A model generated the notes under the pieces. That model worked only from the letters and a program-made list of their open reading frames with translations, was not told the DNA's origin and ran no database searches. A stretch of 64,000 nt of DNA from Tunicatimonas sp964551335. GTDB lineage: Bacteria > Bacteroidota > Bacteroidia > Cytophagales > Cyclobacteriaceae. The stretch spans positions 62,001 to 126,000 of the forward strand of contig CAZKCO010000002.1 in assembly GCA_964551335.1 (NCBI GenBank), in the 5' to 3' direction. Below, piece after piece: positions 50,581 to 60,092 of this stretch (position 1 is its first letter; each line of letters opens with the position of its first letter). The position numbers and the translations under genes are program-made.

Positions 50581-52398
50581 ATGCGCTACTCTGTCTATCT
50601 TCTACTACTAACTTTCTTTCTTGTTCATTGTCAACCTCAGGCCGAGCAGGAAGCTCCCCCGGAATGGAAACCTCAGCCCGCTTCCATCATGACTCGCTGG
50701 GCCGAAGATGTTGCCCCCAACAATGCCTACCCGGAGTATCCCCGTCCTCAGATGGTACGTGAGCAGTGGATGAACCTAAACGGACTTTGGGAATACGCTA
50801 TCACGGATAAGGAAGGCAGCATGCCGGTGGAGTACGAAGGAAGTATTCTGGTTCCGTTTCCCATAGAATCATCTCTCTCGGGAGTAAAGAAAATGGTGCA
50901 ACCTAACCAGAAACTGTGGTACCGCCGTACCTTTCAGGTTCCAAACGACTGGCGGGCTGATCATTTATTGCTTCATTTTGGTGCCGTAGATTGGGAAGCC
51001 ACCGTCTGGCTGAACGGGCAGAAAGTAGGGGAGCACCGGGGCGGTTACGATCCGTTTACAGTAGAGATTACCGGAGCCACTTCCGCGGCAGATGAGCACG
51101 AGTTAATCGTAGAGGTTTGGGATCCAACAGACGAGGGCAAGCAACCTACCGGTAAGCAAACGCTTAATCCCCGAGGTATCTGGTATACTCCTACTACGGG
51201 CATCTGGCAAACCGTATGGTTGGAACCGGTACCCGAATCGCACATTGAGCGAATAAAGCTTGTGCCGGATATTGACGAAGAGACGCTTACGGTTGAAGTG
51301 CAAACTAATGATGAAGCTACGGCTACCAGCATTAGACTGGTCGCAGTTGACAATGGTCAGGAAGTAGTCAGCCAGGAAGGCAGCGATAACTTACCTGTTT
51401 CATTAGCCATACCTTCTCCTAAACTATGGTCACCGGACAATCCTTTCCTTTACGACTTAACCGTTGAACTCCGAGACGAAAACGGCAACGTGGTGGATCA
51501 GATTCAGAGTTACTTTGGCATGCGAAAAATATCCGTAGAAAAAGCTGACGACGGTTATAATCGTTTGTTTTTAAACAATGAGCCTTTATTTCAGATCGGA
51601 CCGCTCGACCAGGGTTTCTGGCCAGATGGTTTGTACACCGCCCCCTCAGATGCTGCCCTAAAGTACGATGTGGAGATCACCAAAAAAATGGGTTTCAATA
51701 TGGCCCGCAAGCACGTAAAAGTAGAACCCGCCCGATGGTACTACTGGTGCGACAAGCTAGGGTTACTGGTTTGGCAGGATATGCCTAGTGGAGAAGAGCG
51801 CGTACGCCGCGACGGTGAAGAAATTCAGCGTACTGCCGAATCGGCCGAACAGTTCGAGACCGAATTACAAGAGTTAATCGATGATTTTTACAATCATCCG
51901 TCCATTGTTATGTGGGTAATCTTTAACGAAGGTTGGGGACAGTACAACACCGCTGAACTTACCGATTGGGCTAAAGAATACGATCCTACTCGCCTGATTA
52001 ACTCCGCTAGCGGCTGGCTGGATTTAGGCACCGGAGATGTAAGCGATATGCACAGCTATCCTGGTCCCGATATGCCGGAAGTAGAAGACGTTCGGGTGGC
52101 TGTACTGGGTGAATTTGGTGGACAAGCACTGGTTGTTCCCGATCACTTGTGGGTAGCGGATTTGTCTAAAGCTCCTACTCACTTTGAGACCTCCACTTCC
52201 GCTGATAGTTTACTGATGGCCTACAATGGACTTTATATCCCATTAGATTCGCTCAAGCAAAAAGGACTGGCTGCTGCGGTCTATACCCAAACTACTGACG
52301 TGGAATCAGAAGTAAACGGACTATTAACCTACGACCGGGCCGTTATCAAAATGGACTTGGATACGCTACAGGCTATCCACGGAAAGTTGTATGAGTAG
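50581..52398 (+). CDS. glycoside hydrolase family 2 lipoprotein
   Basis: A 605-residue exported enzyme with a lipoprotein signal (residues 1-17, FFLVHC). GH2 parts in order: jelly-roll sugar-binding domain (about 45-215; REQWMNLNGLWEYAITDKEG, VPFPIESSLSGV, GAVDWEATVWLNGQKVGEHRGGYDPF), an Ig-like domain (about 215-310) and the TIM barrel. The acid/base Glu450 is in MWVIFNEGWGQYN and the nucleophile Glu511 in VLGEFGGQAL. It may be a beta-galactosidase, beta-glucuronidase or related exo-acting GH2; the activity is not fixed by motif. Monocistronic. Not close to any SusC/SusD pair. Confidence 0.92.
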   Translation: MRYSVYLLLLTFFLVHCQPQAEQEAPPEWKPQPASIMTRWAEDVAPNNAYPEYPRPQMVREQWMNLNGLWEYAITDKEGSMPVEYEGSILVPFPIESSLSGVKKMVQPNQKLWYRRTFQVPNDWRADHLLLHFGAVDWEATVWLNGQKVGEHRGGYDPFTVEITGATSAADEHELIVEVWDPTDEGKQPTGKQTLNPRGIWYTPTTGIWQTVWLEPVPESHIERIKLVPDIDEETLTVEVQTNDEATATSIRLVAVDNGQEVVSQEGSDNLPVSLAIPSPKLWSPDNPFLYDLTVELRDENGNVVDQIQSYFGMRKISVEKADDGYNRLFLNNEPLFQIGPLDQGFWPDGLYTAPSDAALKYDVEITKKMGFNMARKHVKVEPARWYYWCDKLGLLVWQDMPSGEERVRRDGEEIQRTAESAEQFETELQELIDDFYNHPSIVMWVIFNEGWGQYNTAELTDWAKEYDPTRLINSASGWLDLGTGDVSDMHSYPGPDMPEVEDVRVAVLGEFGGQALVVPDHLWVADLSKAPTHFETSTSADSLLMAYNGLYIPLDSLKQKGLAAAVYTQTTDVESEVNGLLTYDRAVIKMDLDTLQAIHGKLYE

Positions 52399-52415
52399 TC
52401 ACTGGCTTTAGGTGT

Positions 52416-53327
52416 TTAGGAATCAAATATCTTGAGTGCAGCCTCAACCGTATTGCAGTGAGCATCCACAATATCGGCCATGCGTTCGGAGTAGCCGCCG
52501 CCCATCGTGGTGACTACGGGAGCCTGATAGTTAGAGCAGGCTTCAAACACTAGTTCATCGCGACGGCGACAACCGGCTTTGGTCAGTGATAATTTACCAA
52601 GTTTGTCGGTAGCCAGCACATCCACTCCTGACTGGTAAAATACGATTTGTGGGCGTTGACGGCCAAAAAGCTTAGGTAATGCCTCTTCTAGCAGGCTTAA
52701 ATAAGTAGTATCATCGGTGCCGGTAGGCAAGGTAATATCCCAATCCGACTGTTCCTTCTTTAGTGGATAGTTGTCTTTGCCGTGCATACTAAAAGTGAAG
52801 ACAGTATGATCATTTTGAAAGATAACTGCATTACCATTGCCCTGATGCACATCCAAATCAATAATTAAAATACGTTCTACCAAATTTTTAGCGAGTAACC
52901 GCCGACTGGCGATGGCAATATCGTTGAGCGTACTGAAACCTTCTCCCCGGTCAGCGTAGGCGTGATGGGTCCCCCCGGCCAGATTGATACCAAGACCGGT
53001 TTTAAGCGCCGATTCTGCAGCAGCGATGGTACCCGCTACGCTATTTCTTGCTCGCTTTACCGAAGTTTCAGTGTTAGGCAAACCAATACGGCGTACCATC
53101 CGTGAGGGTAATGAGAGTGTTTTAACCGCTTGCCAGTATTCCGACGTGTGAACCCGCAAAATATCCTCTTCGGAACACAAGCCCGGATCAACTAACTGAT
53201 TTTCTTGAACAATATTTTGATACACTAACTGCTCTTTGGTCAGAATATACTTATCAATTGGGAAGCGATGATGCTCGGGTAAAGCATACAGATACTGATT
53301 GGAGAAATAAATTGGAATGTCGGTCAA
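52416..53327 (-). CDS. histone deacetylase family protein
   Basis: A zinc-dependent deacetylase of the class II-like bacterial family, 303 residues. Catalytic-pocket motifs are NLAGGTHHAYADRGEGFSTLNDIAIASR, the metal-binding LIIDLDVHQGNGNAVIFQND, and a late QSGVDVLATDKLGKLSLT with the second Asp ligand. Related bacterial proteins deacetylate acetoin-CoA synthetase or polyamines; substrate here is unknown. Its start is a TTG at 53327 within the end of comEC (4-base overlap), which suggests coupled translation; no ATG alternative fits the conserved start. Confidence 0.9.
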   Translation of the reverse strand: MTDIPIYFSNQYLYALPEHHRFPIDKYILTKEQLVYQNIVQENQLVDPGLCSEEDILRVHTSEYWQAVKTLSLPSRMVRRIGLPNTETSVKRARNSVAGTIAAAESALKTGLGINLAGGTHHAYADRGEGFSTLNDIAIASRRLLAKNLVERILIIDLDVHQGNGNAVIFQNDHTVFTFSMHGKDNYPLKKEQSDWDITLPTGTDDTTYLSLLEEALPKLFGRQRPQIVFYQSGVDVLATDKLGKLSLTKAGCRRRDELVFEACSNYQAPVVTTMGGGYSERMADIVDAHCNTVEAALKIFDS

Positions 53328-55426
53328 GGTTTCCAGTCTATGGTTAGTGCACCTTGTACCGGAACCGAGTGATAAGCAATATGTTTCTGTTCGGCTTCCT
53401 CCGCTAGTTTTCGGGCTACGTAGTAACTGTTGGTACCGTCGATAATAAGCTGATCATAGCGGAAATAGTGACTAATCGTTGAGAGATCACGAACCGAGTT
53501 TTTAGCCACAATCAGATAATTCACGTGGATAGGCTCCTTTAGTCTATTCCGGCGTAGCTTTTCGTGTATCACTGCTACTAACTTTCCTTGGAACTGAATT
53601 AACTCAATGCCCCCCAGCGATCTTCGCTGTATTTCACCCTCTGAGACCGAGTCGTTAAGAAACTGAGTCTGTAGTCCTTTTTGAATATGATTGGCTAGTA
53701 CATGGTATTCGGCAGCGCTGTTCCACTCGCCTAGATGTAGATTACTGAAGCCATTCGTAAAATCCAGATGCGTATCATCTTTAACGTGGTAAACAGTCAT
53801 ACTAACTTCCTGACTTTGGTGATAGAAGTTCGTGACCTGGATGGCGACTACTAAAAGCAGTGATACTACCATCATTGTAAGGTAACGTAACTGCCGATAA
53901 TGGAATAACGCCAACAAAAAGATAATCACGAAATACAGTAGCCAAGTTTGGAGGGAGGTTATTGAAACTCCCTCTACTGTACTTCCCGGAAGTTGCTGAA
54001 TGAAAGATACCGAAGCATTAATTAGTTCAATAAATTTTCCTAACAGAAAACCTACCCCTTTAGCTAAAGCAGGTACTATAAGGCCGGAAGCTAAAGTCAT
54101 CATTCCCAGAGGAAGCATCACCAATGCTGCCGGAATTACCACAATATTAGATAACCAAAAGTAGGTCGGAAACTGATGGAAGTAATAAAGGCTAAGCGGA
54201 AATGTGGCAAGCTGGGCGGCAATAGATACTGCCGTAAGTTCCCATAAGTAATTTAACAACTTATTGTTGGGGCTTATCCAGGCGGCAATTCGGGGTTGCA
54301 GATAAACAATACCAAACACCGCTAAGTAAGAAAGTTGAAATCCCACCGAATATACCAGATACGGATTGATCCAAAGCAGAAAAAATGCCGAGCAGGCCAG
54401 CGTATTGTATATACTGGATTGACGGTGGATTGCCGTTCCAACAATTACAAACGTAAACATAACTGCCGCCCGCTGTACCGAAGGTGAGAAACCAGTTAGC
54501 GCGGCATACACCCAAAGCGATAAAATACACAAAAGGGCATGAGTGGCAACCCCGAACTTCGGCAATTGGCTAAGTGGCTTGAACAACAAATTAACTATTA
54601 GGTAGATAATTCCTACATGCAAACCCGATACTGCCAGTATGTGCATGGCTCCAGCAGCAGCGTAAGCCGTTTGCACTTCTCGTTCCAAATGGCTTTTCAG
54701 CCCTAACGTAATAGCTAAAGCAATGCCCTGTGCTTCTTGATGAGAAACATACTGCAAAATAATGTCCCGGCACCGATTTCGCCACTTTCCGGCAATCCCC
54801 ATCCATTCGGGCTGAGTGTTTGAGGCTATCTTTACCCAGTTCTCTGCTCGCAGATACTGCTGGTGATAGATACCTTGATACGCGAGAAACTGCCGGTAAT
54901 CAAATTCTGCCGGATTCTTGGGTGGTTCAATTTTACGAGGTAGGCCTTTCACCAGAATGCGATCGCCAAATTGCAGCAAGCAGCTGCTATCTGCTTTAGG
55001 TTGGTACAAAACTACTTCAGCTATTATTGGCACTACCTGATCGTCACCAGCCGAAAAAACAAAATCTACTTCAAGTTTAGTCTTGTACGAATTTTTCTTC
55101 GGCTCAGGATAATCTACTACCGTTCCCACGTAATAATCAGCCGTATCAGTAAAGTGAAGTAGATGGTCGGTCCGACTTGATTCATCGTATTGCTGAGTTC
55201 TCAGTATTCCTAGCAGCACTAAAATAGTTACTGCTACAAACGCTATTACGGGATGATAGCGAGAAAATAGAATCTTAGGAAGAAAGAAAGTGGCGACGCA
55301 ATAAGTAAGAAACAGACCGACTAAACTGGCTACTACTAGTTCGGTAGTTGAATATTGAGCTAACCCAATCCCCAATATGAAAAAGGGAGTAAATCGTAAA
55401 AAAGGATAAGGTAGCCACCGAAACAT
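53324..55426 (-). CDS. comEC: ComEC/Rec2 family competence protein
   Basis: A 700-residue membrane protein for DNA uptake across the inner membrane. The N-terminal DUF4131 region (about 20-200) includes several membrane segments and an OB-like part (IEPPKNPAEFDYRQFLAYQGIYHQQYL). The competence domain (about 210-490) has the ALAITLGLKSHLEREVQTAYAAAGAMHILAVSGLHVGIIYLI motif and several further membrane segments. The C-terminal part (about 510-700) does not show the HxHxDH metallo-beta-lactamase motif of full-length ComEC, which is often the case in Bacteroidota. It overlaps the deacetylase gene by 4 bases. Confidence 0.9.
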   Translation of the reverse strand: MFRWLPYPFLRFTPFFILGIGLAQYSTTELVVASLVGLFLTYCVATFFLPKILFSRYHPVIAFVAVTILVLLGILRTQQYDESSRTDHLLHFTDTADYYVGTVVDYPEPKKNSYKTKLEVDFVFSAGDDQVVPIIAEVVLYQPKADSSCLLQFGDRILVKGLPRKIEPPKNPAEFDYRQFLAYQGIYHQQYLRAENWVKIASNTQPEWMGIAGKWRNRCRDIILQYVSHQEAQGIALAITLGLKSHLEREVQTAYAAAGAMHILAVSGLHVGIIYLIVNLLFKPLSQLPKFGVATHALLCILSLWVYAALTGFSPSVQRAAVMFTFVIVGTAIHRQSSIYNTLACSAFFLLWINPYLVYSVGFQLSYLAVFGIVYLQPRIAAWISPNNKLLNYLWELTAVSIAAQLATFPLSLYYFHQFPTYFWLSNIVVIPAALVMLPLGMMTLASGLIVPALAKGVGFLLGKFIELINASVSFIQQLPGSTVEGVSITSLQTWLLYFVIIFLLALFHYRQLRYLTMMVVSLLLVVAIQVTNFYHQSQEVSMTVYHVKDDTHLDFTNGFSNLHLGEWNSAAEYHVLANHIQKGLQTQFLNDSVSEGEIQRRSLGGIELIQFQGKLVAVIHEKLRRNRLKEPIHVNYLIVAKNSVRDLSTISHYFRYDQLIIDGTNSYYVARKLAEEAEQKHIAYHSVPVQGALTIDWKP

Positions 55427-55528
55427 CCGGTAAAGTTACCCGCAAATCTATCAGGCTACTGTAGTAAAATGGCCAGAACTGTTTTTTGTAAGAAAAAGCA
55501 GATTATTTCATTCAGGGCTTCGAGGCAG

Positions 55529-56281
55529 TTAATCTTCCGTAAATTCTGTCGCTAGTTGTTCCGAATTGATCGTTGGTTCTGGTTGGTAGGCAATCCGACG
55601 GAAGCAAAAGTATTGTAGGTTATGCTTATTTCCCGTAGAGGCGGTAAAACCCCAGATCACTTCAGTATTGCCATTAAAAATATCCTCCACAATGTTCTGC
55701 TTACCCTGGTACACCACAATATTATCCAGTTTCACGATTATTTCGTAGGTTTCAGGATTCCAACTGAAGCGGAAGTTATGCATTTGGTCATCTTCCAGAT
55801 TAAAGTTTTGGTCTTCATTGTTCCAAAAGGTAGTGTGAAAGCTGCTACCGTTCACCAAATAGGCTACATGATCGCTAAAAGGGTCGTTCTGAAACTCATT
55901 CTGGTAGGTATCAAACTCCACTGCTACGGAAGGAGCAATAAAATTACCCGTCGCAAAGTTTGGATTAAAACGCCCGTAGCCTAATCCTTCACCAAAAGTT
56001 CCGAATGCATTAAAACCTCGAGGGTCATCATGAATAACAAAAGTAATTCCATCGGCTCCCAATTCGTCTTTGTCACCCAGGTAAATATCAAACTCAATTT
56101 CGAAATAACCTCTTAGATCCAGCTTGTTAGTGCTGTAAGCAATTCCCTCGGCGTAGCGTTCGTTGGGGGTAAGTAATATACATCCTGAAGGCATATAGTC
56201 GGCCGTACCGCGTAATTCAAATTGAGCTACGGCCGTTTGGCTGAAAGCAGCGAAAGTAAGGAGGACTAATAATCGCTTCAT
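55529..56281 (-). CDS. secreted legume-lectin-like (L-type) domain protein
   Basis: A 250-residue exported protein with a signal peptide (1-19, TAVAQ). The mature chain is a single L-type lectin domain: FELRGTADYMPSGCILLTPNERYAEGIAYS at the start, YFEIEFDIYLGDKDELGADGITFVIHDDPRG, then APSVAVEFDTYQNEFQNDPFSDHVAYLVNG, and MHNFRFSWNPETYEIIVKLDNIVVYQGK; the Asp residues in ADGITF and EFDTYQN match calcium/sugar-site positions of the family. In Bacteroidota such domains are usually attached to a type IX sorting domain, but this one ends after the lectin (ATEFTED). It probably binds glycans. Confidence 0.88.
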   Translation of the reverse strand: MKRLLVLLTFAAFSQTAVAQFELRGTADYMPSGCILLTPNERYAEGIAYSTNKLDLRGYFEIEFDIYLGDKDELGADGITFVIHDDPRGFNAFGTFGEGLGYGRFNPNFATGNFIAPSVAVEFDTYQNEFQNDPFSDHVAYLVNGSSFHTTFWNNEDQNFNLEDDQMHNFRFSWNPETYEIIVKLDNIVVYQGKQNIVEDIFNGNTEVIWGFTASTGNKHNLQYFCFRRIAYQPEPTINSEQLATEFTED

Positions 56282-56454
56282 CGGTTGGTAGTGTGTTGAT
56301 TCTACAGTAAGTTACTCAATAATTAACTAACAGACTTATTCTTTGATTTAGTTTTTTGTTTAAATTATTTTCTTCACAGGTTAAACATTTTAGGCGTTTT
56401 GTACTTATTTACTTAGACAGTTAGAACAAATTTTTTACTTAACCTTATACTGAA

Positions 56455-56664
56455 ATGGCACAAGAAGAAACAAAAACCTGGCCTGAACTTGCCATAGGCT
56501 TGTACGACAAATTAACGGGAAGAGACGCTGAAATCACCTACGAATTCGATGATTTCGATCTTTATGTACCTAGTAAAGCTAGTGGAAATGGCGATGCTGA
56601 TCATGCCCACTGGAAAATGAACGGTACTATCCGGGTACGTACTACGGATAATAAAAATGGCTAA
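56455..56664 (+). CDS. small acidic conserved-looking protein, function unknown
   Basis: A 69-residue protein, MAQEETKTWPELAIGLYDKLTGRDAEITYEFDD..., rich in Asp and Glu, with no signal peptide or membrane segment. The clean composition, the ATG start and a good terminator directly behind it (56672-56710) support a real gene. I do not recognise a family. The next gene shares strand and lies beyond the terminator. Confidence 0.7.
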   Translation: MAQEETKTWPELAIGLYDKLTGRDAEITYEFDDFDLYVPSKASGNGDADHAHWKMNGTIRVRTTDNKNG

Positions 56665-56671
56665 AACAAAA

Positions 56672-56710
56672 AGAGTGAAAAGAAATCATTCTTTTCACTC
56701 TAATTTTTTT
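56672..56710 (+). terminator. intrinsic terminator after the 69-residue gene
   Basis: Perfect 13-bp arms (56672-56684 and 56689-56701) around an ATCA loop are followed by a T run to 56710. It separates the two small genes. Confidence 0.85.
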
Positions 56711-56733
56711 AACTACTAGCTTATTTCTAACCT

Positions 56734-57144
56734 ATGTCTAATACTTTCGGGGCAAAACCTATTGAGGTTATTGCCGATCTTACGTTAAGCGGTAATAACG
56801 GTGATGTACGGGTTTCTAACGATCACGAAGGTGACCTTATCATCCGTTTTCCCAACCAAAAGTCCTTTTTTAGCCTTCTGAATACCCGTTGGCCCATGCG
56901 TCCCGGTTGGAATACCCTAATTCAACTCAACCGGTCTTTTTACCAAAATCAGCAAGCTATTATTATTCAGGTGCAAGATCAGCCTTGGCTTACGCTAGGA
57001 AAATTTTCTCGTCCGCGCATAAACTACCGCAGGGTAGCTGCCCCTTACCTGACGAATACACCTTCACTCAAAAACGGTATATACCTATTAGCCGCAGGAT
57101 TAGGAGCAACTTTGCTGTACCTCTTGTTTAGAAAACGAAATTGA
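56734..57144 (+). CDS. tail-anchored small protein, function unknown
   Basis: A 136-residue protein starting MSNTFGAKPIEVIADLTLSGNNGDVRVSNDHEGDLIIRFPN. The N-terminal 100 residues look like a small beta-rich soluble domain, and residues about 112-131 (NGIYLLAAGLGATLLYLLF) form a single membrane anchor followed by RKRN. A cytoplasmic, tail-anchored layout is likely. It overlaps the end of the convergent DUF5723 gene by 17 bases. No family recognised. Confidence 0.72.
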   Translation: MSNTFGAKPIEVIADLTLSGNNGDVRVSNDHEGDLIIRFPNQKSFFSLLNTRWPMRPGWNTLIQLNRSFYQNQQAIIIQVQDQPWLTLGKFSRPRINYRRVAAPYLTNTPSLKNGIYLLAAGLGATLLYLLFRKRN

Positions 57145-58453
57145 ATCCGGCTCTGGCATTAATCACTTTGGCGTTACCTACATCGGCTAATGCCAAAATA
57201 TTGTCAGAAGCAAAATATAACTGTAGCCCTTTCGGCCCAGTGGTCATAGCTAATCCTAATCCTAAGTTATTATACGATCTGGCTTGTAACGAATAGGTAG
57301 CGGCTGCCTGTAACCACCGCCCAACGTCCTGCTTAACTCCTACTGAAAGGCTTCTTCTTGATGATTGGTAAAAGTCAGCGTATAGCGTAGCTGAGGCCGT
57401 GGTACGAGTAGCTAGCTGATAATGACCAGTCAAGTATACTTGCGTAGGTAGACTAGTTGAGTAGGTTGTAGCTTCTTCTTCAAATTCGTAAATATCGGCA
57501 ATTGAATCAGTGAGCTGTTGGACATCAAGATTAAACCCTTCGGTAAGTAGATTTTCATTGTCGACCCCGGCAAAGGTAAAGGTACCGTCGGAGGAAATTG
57601 TTTGGGCATCTTCCTTCCAGGAAATCATACCTAGGTTAATGATCGATGCCGCAAACGATATCTGATCGTTGAGTTGATAAGTACCACCTAAATCTATTCC
57701 GAAACCACCGTTGCCCATATTGGTTGCATAAGCAGCGACATCATCTTCCAGCAGGTTAGTGCCTGATGTATTTATCCGAACGTTGGCGTTTGTAGTTATT
57801 GCGTACAGTTCCTGTTCAGTGCCGGTAGTCAATGAAATATTGGCCTCTTCCGTTTGAATGTTAGCTAAGCCAAATAAAGCTTTTACTCTGGTTCCTACTA
57901 CTAATTTATTATCAGTTAAAAAAGGACGGTTAAAACCTATTCCTACTTCGCGATAATGAATACCGTCGGTTTCGTAATTTCCTAATTGTAGGGTTTGCCC
58001 GGGCTCATTTCCCTGAACGGCAAACTGAAGGACACTTTTGTCGTAGCGCTGTCTACCGAAAAAGCGCTCAGTAACGTTTAGTGAGAAACGATTCTTAGCT
58101 GCTTTAAACGAAAGCGCGAATAGATCTATATCACCGCTGAAGTGGATGTAATCATTACCACTAAGATTTAAGTTCTCGTATAATTTCTCTATATCTAATA
58201 TTCTCTGTCCGGTTTCATCCTCTTCAATATTAGCTGCCAACTGATTATAGGTAAAACCGGAGTTTTTAGCAGTCAGATGAAAAGAAGACGCTACAGATAC
58301 GTGCACTTTATTCCGAGGAACAAATGCCGGATTAGTGTGAGATGCCTGAAAAACATTGTCTAGTAGATGTAATGTCAGTTCCTGTTGGGCGTATCCGCGG
58401 GAAGTTGCCAGTAAGATTACTAGCAAAGCAATGAGGGAGTAATTATATTTCAT
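57128..58453 (-). CDS. DUF5723 family outer-membrane protein
   Basis: A 441-residue exported protein with a signal peptide (about 1-22, GYAQQ). The segment LLDNVFQASHTNPAFVPRNKVHVSVASSFHL is the mark of DUF5723, and the chain looks like a beta barrel, ending in aromatic NARAGFNFVF. Function is unknown; it follows the lipoprotein gene by 16 bases on the minus strand, so it may be its outer-membrane partner. Confidence 0.83.
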   Translation of the reverse strand: MKYNYSLIALLVILLATSRGYAQQELTLHLLDNVFQASHTNPAFVPRNKVHVSVASSFHLTAKNSGFTYNQLAANIEEDETGQRILDIEKLYENLNLSGNDYIHFSGDIDLFALSFKAAKNRFSLNVTERFFGRQRYDKSVLQFAVQGNEPGQTLQLGNYETDGIHYREVGIGFNRPFLTDNKLVVGTRVKALFGLANIQTEEANISLTTGTEQELYAITTNANVRINTSGTNLLEDDVAAYATNMGNGGFGIDLGGTYQLNDQISFAASIINLGMISWKEDAQTISSDGTFTFAGVDNENLLTEGFNLDVQQLTDSIADIYEFEEEATTYSTSLPTQVYLTGHYQLATRTTASATLYADFYQSSRRSLSVGVKQDVGRWLQAAATYSLQARSYNNLGLGLAMTTGPKGLQLYFASDNILALADVGNAKVINARAGFNFVF

Positions 58454-58469
58454 GGATATTGTGGTTCAA

Positions 58470-60092
58470 TTATTCTGAATCGAAAGAGGCTTGAATTTGA
58501 GCCGCCAGGCTGAAGCGGATTGAATAGAAAGAGTACAACCGAATTCGGTTACTCTCTTCGCTAACACTGTTAAGATTAGCTCTCACTAGCAGTTGGGTAG
58601 CCTCTCTAATTTTCTCAAATTTATCCTGACCGATCGTGGCAGATAGTGGTAAGTCTCTATTAGCAGCTATGGTTTCTCCAGTTGTAGAGTTGATAATCTC
58701 GGCAGCTACCAGCAGCTTCGCTTCGCCTTCAAAAAGACTAATAGGCTCTCCGTCGTTGTCCTTAATAGTACTACCGTTTTCATCGAGGAAATAAACCTGC
58801 AGGTTAGCATCAATAGGAAAATCATTTTCTGTTTTCAAAAGCATCTTTAACTCCTTCACATCTTCTAGTTCAGAGAAAGATACATCAATAGAATCTTCTA
58901 AAGTAAGATCAAATCCAGCCTCTAGGGGTACCTCTAATCCTAAATCTATTCCTATTTGACTAGTCGCAGAAACAAAGCTAGTGTCGTTTTCTCCACTATT
59001 CAGGGCAAAACCAAAACCGTATGCCAATCCTGAAGGAATATTCGCAAATGCTTCATCAATGTTAGATGATTCATCATTTACGACGTAGGTCTCGGTCACC
59101 GCTTGATTTGTTCTTGCCTGTAAGTAAGGGACAGTAAAATTTCCACTAAAAAACTCATAACCTGGAGAATCCTGCAAACGAACTACGGTTCCATCAATCC
59201 GCCGAATAAACAACCTGCTAAAGTCAGGGGCAACTGGCACTCCATATGAATTAGAAAAAGTTAACGACAGTTTAGGGTTGGCGGCAACATTCCCCTCAAT
59301 TACTCCACTTAAAGCAGGAATATTCAGTGTATCAGCATCTACTGGAACCTCTATACCAGAAAAGTTCCCTGATAAATACTCAAAGTCCAGACCGGTCAAT
59401 GAAAAGTCAAAATCTATCTCTTCGGTAGAACTAATAGGCTGACCAGATCCAACAATACTCACCTCCAGTTTGTACCCAATCTCGCCATCGAATAGGTTTA
59501 TTCGGTATCCGGTTAGGTTAACTTCCTGCTGACTGAAACCAGGACCATTCCAGTAAAGAAGGGGAAATTCAAGCACCAATACCTCACCAGTAGGGCTGAT
59601 GATATTAGGAAAAGTTGCTTTAACCTCAACATCATGCTGGTAATTAGAGCTAATAGTAATATCAAGGATACCCTGGCTGCTTTCAATGTCATAAATAGTT
59701 AAATCGTTAAGATCAAACGGAATAGAACCTTCAAACGTAACCGGGGGGGTATCCGTAAGGGTAAATCCAGGAGCATTTAGGCCTAATGAAAACGACTCGG
59801 AGAACTGTTGGTTTGGCAATTCAGGAAAGTACTCCCGGACAGGATCTGACTGCACCTCAGACTCGTAAAAAAGACTGTAAGAATGATCAGCATTTTTTTG
59901 TAAGGCTCCCGTTTCACCATCAGCCTGAAGCATGTCCTCTACAGTGAGAGTAGTGTTAAACAACGGAAGCGAAACCTTGGGAGATGGTGCCTTAACTTTT
60001 ACATTATTAAAATCTTCGTCCGGTAAACAGCCACTGATACCAAACATACCTATCAAACCAAGCGATAGGATAATTCTCGACTTTTTGATCAT
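58470..60092 (-). CDS. large lipoprotein of unknown function
   Basis: Starting at the ATG at 60092 gives 540 residues with a lipoprotein signal (SLGLIGMFGISGC). The mature protein is beta-rich, with phrases typical of Bacteroidota surface lipoproteins (FDLNDLTIYDIESSQGILDITISSNYQHDVEVKATFPNI; LDVSFSEL-type repeats). No catalytic signature. It likely pairs with the DUF5723 protein downstream. The 243 bases before the next gene upstream show no gene. Confidence 0.72.
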   Translation of the reverse strand: MIKKSRIILSLGLIGMFGISGCLPDEDFNNVKVKAPSPKVSLPLFNTTLTVEDMLQADGETGALQKNADHSYSLFYESEVQSDPVREYFPELPNQQFSESFSLGLNAPGFTLTDTPPVTFEGSIPFDLNDLTIYDIESSQGILDITISSNYQHDVEVKATFPNIISPTGEVLVLEFPLLYWNGPGFSQQEVNLTGYRINLFDGEIGYKLEVSIVGSGQPISSTEEIDFDFSLTGLDFEYLSGNFSGIEVPVDADTLNIPALSGVIEGNVAANPKLSLTFSNSYGVPVAPDFSRLFIRRIDGTVVRLQDSPGYEFFSGNFTVPYLQARTNQAVTETYVVNDESSNIDEAFANIPSGLAYGFGFALNSGENDTSFVSATSQIGIDLGLEVPLEAGFDLTLEDSIDVSFSELEDVKELKMLLKTENDFPIDANLQVYFLDENGSTIKDNDGEPISLFEGEAKLLVAAEIINSTTGETIAANRDLPLSATIGQDKFEKIREATQLLVRANLNSVSEESNRIRLYSFYSIRFSLAAQIQASFDSE

